Below are positions 33,741 to 42,382 of a stretch of 64,000 nucleotides of DNA, piece by piece. The notes beneath the pieces were generated by a model that saw nothing but the letters and a program-made list of their open reading frames with translations, ran no database searches and had not been told where the DNA came from. This DNA comes from Flavobacterium gawalongense (GTDB lineage Bacteria > Bacteroidota > Bacteroidia > Flavobacteriales > Flavobacteriaceae), in contig NZ_VJZP01000008.1 of NCBI RefSeq assembly GCF_007097265.1, positions 1-64,000 on the forward strand, in the 5' to 3' direction. A program made the position numbers and the translations under genes. Each line of letters begins with the position of its first letter. Position 1 is the first letter of the stretch.

Positions 33741-33967
33741 GATTTATCGAGGGCACTGAAAAAGTCCCTCTTTCCAAAAAACTATTAAAAAAGCGACTAA
33801 ATAAGGCTTTGATTTTATTTAATCTCCGTATTTTATTCAAATTTAATTTTATGAGATCAGAAGGTCTTTATAATAACTAAAAGGAGCGAAACCATAGTAT
33901 TTTCGCTCCTTTTTTAGTATTTTCATTTTCCGTATTTCAGGTAGTTTTTCAGTGCCCTCGATTTATC
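33741..33967. mobile_element. MITE copy 1 with 8-bp target duplication, inside a terminator
   Basis: 17-bp terminal inverted repeats GAGGGCACTGAAAAAGT (33749-33765) and the inverse at 33943-33959 (one mismatch) are flanked by the direct repeat GATTTATC on both sides (33741-33748 and 33960-33967). The interior is 177 bp, encodes nothing, and carries its own hairpin GGAGCGAA...TTCGCTCC plus T-run. Outside, AATCCGTCC and GGGACGGATT pair. The element therefore sits in the loop of a hairpin that served as terminator between the convergent regulator and gap genes. Confidence 0.85.
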
Positions 33968-34067
33968 GGGACGGATTTTCTATTTAATTCAGGTTGGGTT
34001 GCTTTTATCTAAAAAAAAAACTAAAACTAAAACTAAAAACGGCAACGTACAACCTGTAATCTAAATG

Positions 34068-35510
34068 CTAGTAATACGTAAAACGTCTTACTTTAGCAAT
34101 ATATTTTGCCAATCGGATGACTTGGTGACTGTAGCCATATTCGTTGTCATACCAAATGTACAAGACGATATTTTTTCCGTCATTGGAAACAATCGTTGCA
34201 TTGCTGTCATAAATTGATGGCGCCGAAGTACCCACAATATCCGAAGAAACCAACTCGTTATTCAACGAATATTTGATTTGCTCGACCAGTTCCCCTTCCA
34301 AAGCATATTTTTTCATGATGGCATTAATTTCCTGAATCGAAGTTGTTCTTGAAATTTCAAGATTCAGAACTACCAGTGAACCGTTAGGAACCGGCACCCG
34401 AATCGCATTGGACGTTAATTTCCCTTCAAGCGATGGTAATGCTTTTGCAACAGCACTTCCTGCACCCGTTTCGGTAATTACCATGTTTAATGCAGCGGCT
34501 CTACCACGACGGTATTTTTTATGCATGTTATCGACCAAATTCTGGTCGTTAGTATACGCATGAATGGTTTCTAAATGTCCTTTTACAACGCCTAAAGTGT
34601 CTTCGACAGCTTTTAGGATTGGTGTTATCGCATTCGTTGTACATGACGCAGCTGAAAAAATGTTTATTTCATCCGGATTGTATTCATTTTGGTTGACGCC
34701 ATGAACGATATTTGGAACACCTTTTCCAGGGGCGGTAAGCAAGACTTTATCTACTCCTTTTGAAACTAAATGCCTTCTTAAAGCTTCATGGGTAGTGAAA
34801 GCGCCAGTATTATCAATAACCAAAGCATTGTCAATTCCATATGAGGTATAATCAATTTCTTCAGGTCCGTTTGCAGTGATAATGTGAACGGTTGTGCCAT
34901 TAATTATCAAAGCATTATTTTTTGTGTCAGCTATTACAGAACCTTGAAAATCGCCGTGAATAGAATCATAACGCAATAATGAAGCTCTTTTTTCTAGCGA
35001 AGTGGCGTCATTTTTATCACGAGTTACAATGGCTCTCAATCGCAATTGATTTCCTTTTCCTGTTTTCGAAAGTAACTCACGTGCTAATAATCTTCCAATT
35101 CTACCAAAACCATACAATACTACATCTTTAGGTTGAATTTCCTCAGAGTTTTTAGCGTCTTTTAATTTGTCTATTACAAAATGCCTTGTGTCAGGATATT
35201 TTTCATCTTCCAAACGATATTCATAGGTAAGTTTACCAATATCCAGTTTTGAAGGCGGTAAATCCAATTCTAAAACAGCTCTGGCAATTTCTACTGAATC
35301 AAATACAGAAATTGGTTTGCCCACAAATTCACCCGCATAATCATGCAAGTTGATGATTTCGCTTACGTTTTTGTCAATTAGTTGATTTCTAAATAAAACC
35401 ATTTCAATTGATTTGTCATACCATAAATCACTGATGATTTTGATCAATTCTACTCCTGCACGTCGTCTGTCGGCTTGAAAAGAAACTTCTTTTTCGTATG
35501 TAATACTCAT
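34068..35510 (-). CDS. gap: Glyceraldehyde-3-phosphate dehydrogenase (long form)
   Basis: A 480-residue protein, about 140 residues longer at the N-terminus than classical GAPDH, a form typical of Flavobacteriia. The Rossmann motif VVLYGFGRIGRLLAREL starts near residue 129. The catalytic Cys is in SAASCTTNAI, and WYDNEYGYSHQV lies near the C-terminus. It converts glyceraldehyde 3-phosphate to 1,3-bisphosphoglycerate, or the reverse in gluconeogenesis. The N-terminal extension has no known role. A -7-like TAATTTTG (35563-35556) lies upstream. Confidence 0.93.
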   Translation of the reverse strand: MSITYEKEVSFQADRRRAGVELIKIISDLWYDKSIEMVLFRNQLIDKNVSEIINLHDYAGEFVGKPISVFDSVEIARAVLELDLPPSKLDIGKLTYEYRLEDEKYPDTRHFVIDKLKDAKNSEEIQPKDVVLYGFGRIGRLLARELLSKTGKGNQLRLRAIVTRDKNDATSLEKRASLLRYDSIHGDFQGSVIADTKNNALIINGTTVHIITANGPEEIDYTSYGIDNALVIDNTGAFTTHEALRRHLVSKGVDKVLLTAPGKGVPNIVHGVNQNEYNPDEINIFSAASCTTNAITPILKAVEDTLGVVKGHLETIHAYTNDQNLVDNMHKKYRRGRAAALNMVITETGAGSAVAKALPSLEGKLTSNAIRVPVPNGSLVVLNLEISRTTSIQEINAIMKKYALEGELVEQIKYSLNNELVSSDIVGTSAPSIYDSNATIVSNDGKNIVLYIWYDNEYGYSHQVIRLAKYIAKVRRFTYY

Positions 35511-35611
35511 GTTGAAAATTTGTAAAATAAATTAATGATTTTTTTAAATTTTGCGCAAAATTACCCATTTCAATCGATTTCGTAATCTATTTTGTGATTT
35601 ATTTTTAAAAT

Positions 35612-35643
35612 AAAAAAGCCACCTTGGTTTTACAAGATGGCTT
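35612..35643 (-). terminator. Intrinsic terminator after the HtrA gene
   Basis: AAGCCACCTTG and CAAGATGGCTT pair with one mismatch around GTTTTA. On the minus strand a T-run follows. It lies about 20 bp after the stop at 35665. Confidence 0.8.
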
Positions 35644-35664
35644 CCATTTTTGAGATTATAAATA

Positions 35665-37077
35665 TTAGATAATAATTTTTATAATTTCTCCGTTTTTATT
35701 TATCATTTCAATTCGGATACTTTGACTTTCCTCTTTTTTGTCCAAAAGTTTAGACACTGTTTCGATATCTTTTGCTTTTACATTATCAATGCTCAAAACA
35801 ATATTTCCTTTGAGTTCTTCTTCATATTGTTTCAGGTTTTCATTGGTAATGGATCTAATTCTTACCCCATAGTCCAGATTGAATTTCTTTTTGTCAGCTG
35901 CATCTATGTTTTCTAATTCCAATCCTTTGAATTCGGTACTGAAAAATTCATTTTTACTCAAAATTACGGGCACAATTCTATTTTTTCCGTCTCTTAAAAT
36001 AGTTACTTGAACCTTATCATTCGGTCTTTTGGTATTTATATAACCCGATAGATCGGCAAAAGTTGCCACATTTTGGTCATCTAATCGTACGATGATATCT
36101 CCTTTTTGAAGCCCTGATCTTTCGGCACCGGAATTTTTGGTAACTCTATTGATGTAAAATCCTTGTGTTTGGGAAATGCCCAATTCTTTCGAAGCAGTTC
36201 CGTTTAATTCGCCTCCTTCAACCCCAAGAATACCTCTTTGTACATTACCAAACTCCATAATATCCTCAATTATTTTTCGAGCTATATTTGATGGAACCGC
36301 AAAAGAATAACCAACATAAGAACCTGTCATGGAAGAAATCATCGTATTGATGCCAATTAGTTCTCCGCGGGTGTTTACCAATGCGCCACCACTATTTCCT
36401 GGATTTACGGCAGCATCCGTTTGTATGAAAGATTGGATTCCACTAGTGTCAAGATTTCTGGCTTTAGCCGAAACAATTCCCGCGGTTACCGTAGAGGTTA
36501 AGTTATACGGATTTCCTACTGCCAAAACCCATTCCCCAATTTTCACCGAATCAGAATTGGCGAAAGCGGTATAAGGTAATTTTTCATCAGCATCGATTTT
36601 CAATAGCGCGATGTCCATTTTAGAATCGGTTCCAATGAGTTTGGCTTTGTATGATTTTTTATTATTTAAGGTGATTTCAATTTCCGAAGCATCTTTTATC
36701 ACGTGATTGTTAGTCACGATATAACCATCTTCAGAAATAATTACACCGGAACCCGTTCCAACTTGTTCTTGTTGCTGTTGGCCGCCATAACCATAGAAAT
36801 ATTCAAGCATTGGGTTGGTGACAGTTTTACGGGATACATTTTTTACGTGAACTACTGTGTGGATGGTCTTTTCGGCAGCTTCGGTAAAATCAACATTCTC
36901 AGCGGATAGTCCTACGCTTTTTCCATACGAATCTGAGGCAGCGGTTACGATTGGGTTTTTGTTGCCCGAAAAATAGCCGTCATTGTCAAATAATAATTTA
37001 TAAGAGCCTAATGTCACGGCTCCGCTCAGTAATGATATTGAAAACAGTGTTGAAAATCGTTTCATATTAGAATTCAT
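35665..37077 (-). CDS. HtrA/DegP-type periplasmic serine protease
   Basis: A 470-residue trypsin-like protease with a signal-anchor (FSTLFSISLLSGAVTLGSYK). The catalytic triad is His in TNNHVIKDA, Asp in SKMDIALLKID and Ser in NPGNSGGAL. At least one PDZ domain follows (GFYINRVTKNSGAERSGLQK), and a second degenerate one is likely near the C-terminus. It degrades misfolded envelope proteins. It lies on the minus strand, divergent from dapF and downstream of no other gene, so it forms its own transcription unit. Confidence 0.92.
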   Translation of the reverse strand: MNSNMKRFSTLFSISLLSGAVTLGSYKLLFDNDGYFSGNKNPIVTAASDSYGKSVGLSAENVDFTEAAEKTIHTVVHVKNVSRKTVTNPMLEYFYGYGGQQQQEQVGTGSGVIISEDGYIVTNNHVIKDASEIEITLNNKKSYKAKLIGTDSKMDIALLKIDADEKLPYTAFANSDSVKIGEWVLAVGNPYNLTSTVTAGIVSAKARNLDTSGIQSFIQTDAAVNPGNSGGALVNTRGELIGINTMISSMTGSYVGYSFAVPSNIARKIIEDIMEFGNVQRGILGVEGGELNGTASKELGISQTQGFYINRVTKNSGAERSGLQKGDIIVRLDDQNVATFADLSGYINTKRPNDKVQVTILRDGKNRIVPVILSKNEFFSTEFKGLELENIDAADKKKFNLDYGVRIRSITNENLKQYEEELKGNIVLSIDNVKAKDIETVSKLLDKKEESQSIRIEMINKNGEIIKIII

Positions 37078-37172
37078 TTTAAATTATTTTAAGGTAAAAA
37101 TAGGGTTAAATTGTTTTTTTGAAAAACAGTTTAACGCTCTTTAACAATGATTAACATTTCATTAATAGTTCG

Positions 37173-37180
37173 TACTTTTG
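37173..37180 (+). promoter_or_regulatory. dapF promoter (-7 box)
   Basis: TACTTTTG matches the flavobacterial TAnnTTTG box. It places the transcription start near 37187, so translation must begin at ATG 37201 and not at the in-frame ATG 37147. Confidence 0.65.
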
Positions 37181-37200
37181 TATCTCTCAATTCAAAGAAA

Positions 37201-37983
37201 ATGCAAATAGAATTTTATAAATACCAAGGAACAGGAAATGATTTCGTGATGATTGATAACCGTCAGGGGATTTTTCCAAAAGACAATATTCAACTCATAG
37301 CCCACTTATGCGACAGACGTTTTGGAATAGGCGGAGACGGACTTATTTTATTAGAAAATGATCCTGAAACCGATTTCAAAATGGTGTATTACAACTCGGA
37401 TGGGAATCAAAGTTCCATGTGTGGGAACGGTGGAAGATGTTTAGTGGCTTTCGCCAAAAAGCTAAACGTAATTCAAAATAGCACTACTTTTATTGCTACG
37501 GATGGTTTGCATCACGCAACAATAGCGGATGATGGGCTAGTTTCTTTACAAATGATAGATGTTGCGGATGTAAAAATCACTCCAGATCATGTTTTTCTAA
37601 ATACCGGTTCGCCACATCATGTGCAATTGGTGGAAGATTTAGAACATTATAATGTCAAAGAAAACGGAGCTAGTATTCGATATGGTGAATTGTATGGAAA
37701 ACAAGGAAGCAATATCAATTTTGTAAAACAAGTTGATGCAACTACCTTTTCATTGAGAACCTATGAAAGAGGCGTAGAGGATGAAACACTTTCATGCGGA
37801 ACCGGTGCTACAGCAGCTGCAATTGCGATGAATGCATTAGGAAAAACTGAAGCTAACTCCATTGATTTGAATGTTGAGGGAGGTAAATTAGTCGTTTCTT
37901 TTGATAAAAAGGACGGACAGTTTACCAATGTTTTCTTGAAAGGACCCGCAGAATTTGTTTTTAAAGGAAGTATAGAGATTTAA
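37201..37983 (+). CDS. dapF: Diaminopimelate epimerase
   Basis: A 260-residue enzyme from ATG 37201 (MQIEFYKYQGTGNDFVM). It interconverts L,L- and meso-diaminopimelate for lysine and peptidoglycan synthesis. The two catalytic cysteines are in SSMCGNGGRCL (near residue 75) and LSCGTGATA (near residue 200). The longer frame starting at 37147 overlaps the predicted promoter and is not used. It is transcribed with the acetyltransferase and mltG genes downstream, though 170 bp of repeat-bearing sequence follow it (palindrome TCCCGAAGCTTCGGGA at about 37991-38006). Confidence 0.95.
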   Translation: MQIEFYKYQGTGNDFVMIDNRQGIFPKDNIQLIAHLCDRRFGIGGDGLILLENDPETDFKMVYYNSDGNQSSMCGNGGRCLVAFAKKLNVIQNSTTFIATDGLHHATIADDGLVSLQMIDVADVKITPDHVFLNTGSPHHVQLVEDLEHYNVKENGASIRYGELYGKQGSNINFVKQVDATTFSLRTYERGVEDETLSCGTGATAAAIAMNALGKTEANSIDLNVEGGKLVVSFDKKDGQFTNVFLKGPAEFVFKGSIEI

Positions 37984-38154
37984 GATTTTAGTCCCGAAGC
38001 TTCGGGATTGATTTTCATATTAATTCAGAAATTGTCGGTCTATAATTTAAGAGAATTCCATAATTGGACTTAATCAATCCGAGTTTGATAACTTGAGGAG
38101 TCAATTTGGCACCTCAAGCCTTTAACTCCTAACCTATAACTTCTAACCTCAAGA

Positions 38155-38706
38155 ATGATAACATTAAAAGGCGATAACATTTACATCCGAGCATTAGAAC
38201 CCAATGATTTGGAGTTTGTGTATGCCATAGAAAATGACCAGAGTATTTGGGAAGTGAGCAATACACATACACCTTACAGTCGTTTTTTGGTGAAACAATA
38301 TCTGGAAAATGCGCATCAGGATATTTATGAAGCCAAGCAATTGCGATTGGCTATTTGTCAGGATCAGGATTTCCCGGCTCTGGGATTAATTGATTTATTT
38401 GATTTTGATCCAAAGAATAATAGGGCAGGAGTTGGGATTGTAATTCAGGGGAATGAAAATCGCAATCAGAATATTGGTTCGGAGGCTTTGGGGCTATTAA
38501 TTCAATATGCTTTTCATCATCTTAATTTGCATCAATTGTATGCAAATATTGGCACCGAAAATGAAGCTAGTAAAGCTCTTTTTACTAAATTTGGTTTCCA
38601 AAGTATAGGAATAAAGAAAGATTGGAATTTAGTCAATGGCGTTTACAAAGACGAAGCTGTTTTTCAATTAGTTAATAATCACACGAGCGTCAGCGAACTG
38701 ACGTAG
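38155..38706 (+). CDS. GNAT-family N-acetyltransferase (RimJ/SpeG-like)
   Basis: A 183-residue acetyltransferase starting MITLKGDNIYIRALEPNDLEF. The acetyl-CoA-binding region is NIGSEALGLLIQYAFHHLNLHQLYA, followed by NEASKALFTKFGFQSIG. The layout is that of the RimJ/RimL/SpeG group, so the substrate may be a protein N-terminus, a polyamine or another amine. The last residues (HTSVSELT) come from a small palindrome CGTCAG/CTGACG. It stops 20 bp before mltG and probably forms an operon with it. Confidence 0.88.
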   Translation: MITLKGDNIYIRALEPNDLEFVYAIENDQSIWEVSNTHTPYSRFLVKQYLENAHQDIYEAKQLRLAICQDQDFPALGLIDLFDFDPKNNRAGVGIVIQGNENRNQNIGSEALGLLIQYAFHHLNLHQLYANIGTENEASKALFTKFGFQSIGIKKDWNLVNGVYKDEAVFQLVNNHTSVSELT

Positions 38707-38728
38707 CAATTTTAAAAAAATAATTATT

Positions 38729-39769
38729 TTGAACTTAAAGAAAATCATAACAATCGTATCTGTTGTTTTAATATCAGTATTAATGATTTACGGATTTATT
38801 TTGTTGCGTCAGATTTTTTCGGCTAATACAAAATTTGCAGACAAAGAGGTTTATGTATTCATTCCAACAGATTCTGAATATGAAGATGTCAAAAAAATAA
38901 TTGCTCCTTATATCGAAAATATGGATCGTTTTGAAACGGTTGTAAACAAAAGAGATTATGCTGAAAATGTAAAACCAGGTCGTTTTTTATTCACAAAAGG
39001 AATGAACAGTTATGAACTGGTGAAGGCTTTGAGAATCAATGTGCCGGTGAATTTGGCTTTCAATAACCAGGAACGATTGGAGAATTTTGCAGGGCGTGTG
39101 GGTTCCCAAATTGAAGCCGACAGTTTATCATTGTTGACTTCATTTAAAGATTCTGTTTTTTTGAAAGAAAATGGTTTTACCGAAGAAAATGTTTTGGCGA
39201 TGTTCATTCCTAATACTTATGAAATTTATTGGAATACCTCGGCTGAAAAATTCCGAGATAAAATGATTAAAGAGTATAGAAATTTTTGGAATAAGGAACG
39301 TGTAGAAAAAGCTAAAGAACAGGGATTAACCCCAATTGAAGCAACTATTCTCGCTTCCATAGTGCACAAAGAATCGGTAAAAAAAGATGAAAGACCTCGA
39401 ATTGCGGGTGTTTATTTGAATCGTTTAAGAGCTTTAATGCCGCTTCAGGCTGATCCAACAGTTATTTATGCGATAAAAAAGAAATCAAATGATTTTGATC
39501 AGGTCATCAAAAGAGTCTTTTATAATGATTTAACAATGAGTTCTCCTTATAACACCTATGTGAATTTAGGACTTCCTCCGGGACCTATCGCGATGCCTGA
39601 TATCACGGCACTTGAAGCAGTTTTAAATCCGGAGAAAAATAATTTTATTTATTTCTGTGCCAGTGTGGATCGTTTTGGGTATCATGAATTTGCCGCTACT
39701 TTAGAAGAACATAACAAAAACGCCAAAAAATATTCGGATTGGATCAACAGCCAAGGTGTAAAAAGATAG
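38729..39769 (+). CDS. mltG: Endolytic murein transglycosylase MltG
   Basis: A 346-residue protein starting at TTG 38729, with one N-terminal membrane helix (IITIVSVVLISVLMIYGFILL) and a periplasmic YceG-like domain. ILASIVHKESVKKDERPRIAGVYLNRL carries the catalytic Glu, and LQADPTVIYA and SPYNTYVNLGLPPGPI are the family's other signatures. It cuts nascent glycan strands and so sets their length. The next gene starts 2 bp after its stop, so they are coupled. Confidence 0.93.
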   Translation: MNLKKIITIVSVVLISVLMIYGFILLRQIFSANTKFADKEVYVFIPTDSEYEDVKKIIAPYIENMDRFETVVNKRDYAENVKPGRFLFTKGMNSYELVKALRINVPVNLAFNNQERLENFAGRVGSQIEADSLSLLTSFKDSVFLKENGFTEENVLAMFIPNTYEIYWNTSAEKFRDKMIKEYRNFWNKERVEKAKEQGLTPIEATILASIVHKESVKKDERPRIAGVYLNRLRALMPLQADPTVIYAIKKKSNDFDQVIKRVFYNDLTMSSPYNTYVNLGLPPGPIAMPDITALEAVLNPEKNNFIYFCASVDRFGYHEFAATLEEHNKNAKKYSDWINSQGVKR

Positions 39770-39771
39770 TT

Positions 39772-40689
39772 TTGAAATTTAAAAAACTGCTTTTTTTATT
39801 CTTGCTTCTGATTGGGTATCAAACTGGTTTTTCGCAAAATACAATTGATGATTTTCTTACACCATCGGATTCTTTAAATAAAAAAAGGCAACAAACCGTT
39901 GTGATTTCTGAGGCGGTATTTGCATCAGGGATTTTGGTAGGCTTAAACCAACTTTGGTATGCCGATTATCCCAAGTCTGAATTTCATTTTATAAATGATA
40001 ATTCCGAATGGCTTCAAATGGATAAACTGGGACATTCTTTTTCTTCGTACCATTTAGGCAGGTTTGGTGCCGAAATGTTACAATGGAGTGGAGCCGGTAA
40101 AAAGGACCAACTGGTTTACGGAGCTGGTTTGGGATTTGCTTTTTTGACGGCTGTTGAGGTTATGGATGGATATTCTTCTGAATGGGGTGCTTCATCCGGC
40201 GATTTAATCGCAAATGCTTCTGGAATGGCTTTATATGTTTCACAGGAATTACTATGGAAAGAACAACGCATAACTCCCAAATTTTCTTTTCATACCACCC
40301 AATATGCGAATCAAAGACCGGAAGTTTTAGGAAGTTCATTTACAGAACAAATTCTAAAAGATTATAACGGACAAACCTATTGGCTTTTGATCAATTTACA
40401 TTCCTTTGCTAAAGGCTCAAAAATACCAAAATGGTTGAATCTTGCATTGGGTTGTGGAGCCGAAGGAATGATAACCGGAAAGAGACAAAATGAGGCTCCA
40501 TTTTCGACTCTAAATACACAAAGATACAGACAATTTTACCTGAGTTTTGATGTCGATTTGACTAAAATTAACACCAAATCACACTTTTTAAAGACTCTTT
40601 TTTCAGTTTTAAATACAGTAAAAATACCTGCTCCAACGATTGAAATGGCGCACTTCAACGATGTTAAAGTACACTTAATCTATTTTTAG
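39772..40689 (+). CDS. DUF2279 family exported protein
   Basis: A protein of about 305 residues. I place the start at TTG 39772, giving a signal peptide LKFKKLLFLFLLLIGYQTGFS and cleavage before QNTID. The upstream ATG at 39739 lies inside mltG. The DUF2279 core is KLGHSFSSYHLGRFGAEML and EVMDGYSSEWGASSGDLIAN, with conserved His and Asp. The family is periplasmic or outer-membrane-associated and its function is unknown. Coupling to mltG suggests an envelope role. Confidence 0.85.
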   Translation: MKFKKLLFLFLLLIGYQTGFSQNTIDDFLTPSDSLNKKRQQTVVISEAVFASGILVGLNQLWYADYPKSEFHFINDNSEWLQMDKLGHSFSSYHLGRFGAEMLQWSGAGKKDQLVYGAGLGFAFLTAVEVMDGYSSEWGASSGDLIANASGMALYVSQELLWKEQRITPKFSFHTTQYANQRPEVLGSSFTEQILKDYNGQTYWLLINLHSFAKGSKIPKWLNLALGCGAEGMITGKRQNEAPFSTLNTQRYRQFYLSFDVDLTKINTKSHFLKTLFSVLNTVKIPAPTIEMAHFNDVKVHLIYF

Positions 40690-40731
40690 CAAACTTTAAC
40701 GTATTGATTATCAGTGTAATTATTTTTTACG

Positions 40732-40739
40732 TATATTTG
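40732..40739 (+). promoter_or_regulatory. Promoter -7 box of the lysozyme-like gene
   Basis: TATATTTG fits TAnnTTTG, about 47 bp upstream of the start at 40787. A TTG (40704-40706) lies about 25 bp further up as a possible -33 element. Confidence 0.5.
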
Positions 40740-40786
40740 CACGTAGAAATTTCTTAACGGGACAGCGTTTTGAAGAAAAACAATTT

Positions 40787-41428
40787 ATGATAAAGAAATG
40801 GTATTTTTATACAAGTTTGACAATTATTATTGCCTTTTTAAGCTCGGGTTTTAAACCCTTTAATTTAGACACCAACTCTTGGTTTCTAGTACATGAAGAA
40901 GATGGATCACACTACTTATTTCCATCTGAAAAACAAGAAGATTACACCAGTTTGAATATCCCTTTTACAGGAAATTTCTTTATTGGTTTCAAAGAAGCAA
41001 TCGGATACAGAGAATCTGAAAGCAAATACAAAAAAATTAATTCACTCGGATATTTAGGTAAATACCAGTTTGGTATAGAAACTCTAAAAACAGTTGGCGT
41101 ACACAATAGTTCCGCTTTTTTGAATAGCCCTGAAATGCAGGAAAAAGCTTTTATTGCTCTTTTGGCAAAAAACAAGTGGGAGTTAAAAAAAGAAATTGAA
41201 AAATATGCGGGTACAATAATGAACGGAATTCACATAACAGAATCCGGAATATTGGCTGCTGCACACCTTGGAGGTGCAGGTTCTGTAAGGAAATATTTCA
41301 AAAATAAAGGTAAAAGATATTTTAGGGATGCTTATGGTACATCCATAAGAAGTTACATGAAAGCGTTTGGAGGCTATGATACGTCATTTATCGTTGCTGA
41401 TATCAATGCAACTGTGAAAAATATATAA
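40787..41428 (+). CDS. Exported lysozyme-like (peptidoglycan hydrolase) protein
   Basis: A 213-residue protein with an N-terminal signal peptide (YFYTSLTIIIAFLSSGF). The mature part resembles goose-type lysozyme/lytic transglycosylase folds: FKEAIGYRESESKYKKINSLG, YLGKYQFGIETL and ILAAAHLGGAGSVRKYFKNKG, with Glu in YRESES as the likely catalytic acid. It should cut the glycan backbone in the periplasm. It has its own promoter and terminator. Confidence 0.82.
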   Translation: MIKKWYFYTSLTIIIAFLSSGFKPFNLDTNSWFLVHEEDGSHYLFPSEKQEDYTSLNIPFTGNFFIGFKEAIGYRESESKYKKINSLGYLGKYQFGIETLKTVGVHNSSAFLNSPEMQEKAFIALLAKNKWELKKEIEKYAGTIMNGIHITESGILAAAHLGGAGSVRKYFKNKGKRYFRDAYGTSIRSYMKAFGGYDTSFIVADINATVKNI

Positions 41429-41447
41429 GCTGATAATTCACTAATTA

Positions 41448-41490
41448 AACAGGCTGTCAGAAATTACTATCCTGACAGCCTGTTTTTTTT
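41448..41490 (+). terminator. Intrinsic terminator of the lysozyme-like gene
   Basis: AACAGGCTGTCAG and CTGACAGCCTGTT form a perfect 13-bp stem, followed by T6. It lies about 20 bp after the stop. Confidence 0.9.
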
Positions 41491-41506
41491 GTTACCCTAA
41501 ATCGGA

Positions 41507-42022
41507 TTATTTTGATTTTATAATTTCGCCATCAGGACGAACTACTAATTTAACAGTTTCGTTGTCTTTTTTAATCTTAACATTATACTGTTTCTTAATA
41601 ACATCCCCTTCCGATTGGGTATATAGGAATTGATCATTTACAATTGCCCATCCTGGATAAGTTCTGTAAATGGAATAAATTACCTCACTGGGAAGTCTTA
41701 CATTTTTATATTCTTCAACTACACGTATTAATTTCCCATTCTCATCATAAGTTGCAGATAAAGTTCCTTTTTTGGTACTCATAACCAAAAGGTATTCTTC
41801 AAATCCTTCATTGTCTTTCCCTAGGTCATAGGCGATAAATTTTTCTTCTACCGCTCTAACGGTTTGATCTGGGTTATTATCCGGGAGATAGACTGAAAAA
41901 TCTTTTCCCGCACTTTTGATTACAACACCCGGTAATTCTTCGATTTTCATTTTTCCCTCATCTTGTGAATAAGACGGTACAGCTAAACCGAGAAACAACA
42001 AAATAATAATTAATGATTTCAT
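41507..42022 (-). CDS. Exported PepSY-like protein, paralogue 1
   Basis: A 171-residue protein with a signal peptide (SLIIILLFLGLAVPSYSQ) and two repeated beta-type halves: VRAVEEKFIAYDLGKD then SATYDENGKLIRVVEEYKNVRLP and VIKKQYNVKIKKDNETVKL. Residues such as GKLI and GEII resemble the Gly-Lys turns of PepSY-like domains (DUF2874 type). A close relative is encoded at 52233-52751. It is probably periplasmic, of unknown function. Confidence 0.8.
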   Translation of the reverse strand: MKSLIIILLFLGLAVPSYSQDEGKMKIEELPGVVIKSAGKDFSVYLPDNNPDQTVRAVEEKFIAYDLGKDNEGFEEYLLVMSTKKGTLSATYDENGKLIRVVEEYKNVRLPSEVIYSIYRTYPGWAIVNDQFLYTQSEGDVIKKQYNVKIKKDNETVKLVVRPDGEIIKSK

Positions 42023-42382
42023 GATATTTGGTTTTAAATTAATATTAAATAGATGTAATTTTAATGAACAAATAAACGCTAAGGCTTACTGTTTTTCTTT
42101 TTCTTTTTATTATTGTAATTAATTATATATCAATATTTTAAATAAAAAATTATTTAAATTTTTATTTGTTAAAATCAGATATCTCTTGTAAAATTAGCTC
42201 ATTTATTTAGCTCTTTAGGTTAATTTTTTCTATAAATTATGTTAAAATAAACTGCTATGCAATGCCAGTTTTTAATAGGAATAGTTATATGTAATTTGGA
42301 TCAAAAAGGATCATATTTTTGAAAAAAACACACCAACCTTTCGATTGATGTTTCTAAAATTTGGTGTTAAAGTAGGATTCGT
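42023..42382. other. Intergenic region with conserved upstream box
   Basis: 360 bp with no gene. The 19-bp stretch GTTAATTTTTTCTATAAAT at 42219-42237 is identical to 52966-52984, which lies at a similar distance upstream of the paralogue. The right end has an ACACCA...TGGTGT hairpin (about 42330-42366) after the scpA stop. Confidence 0.6.
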
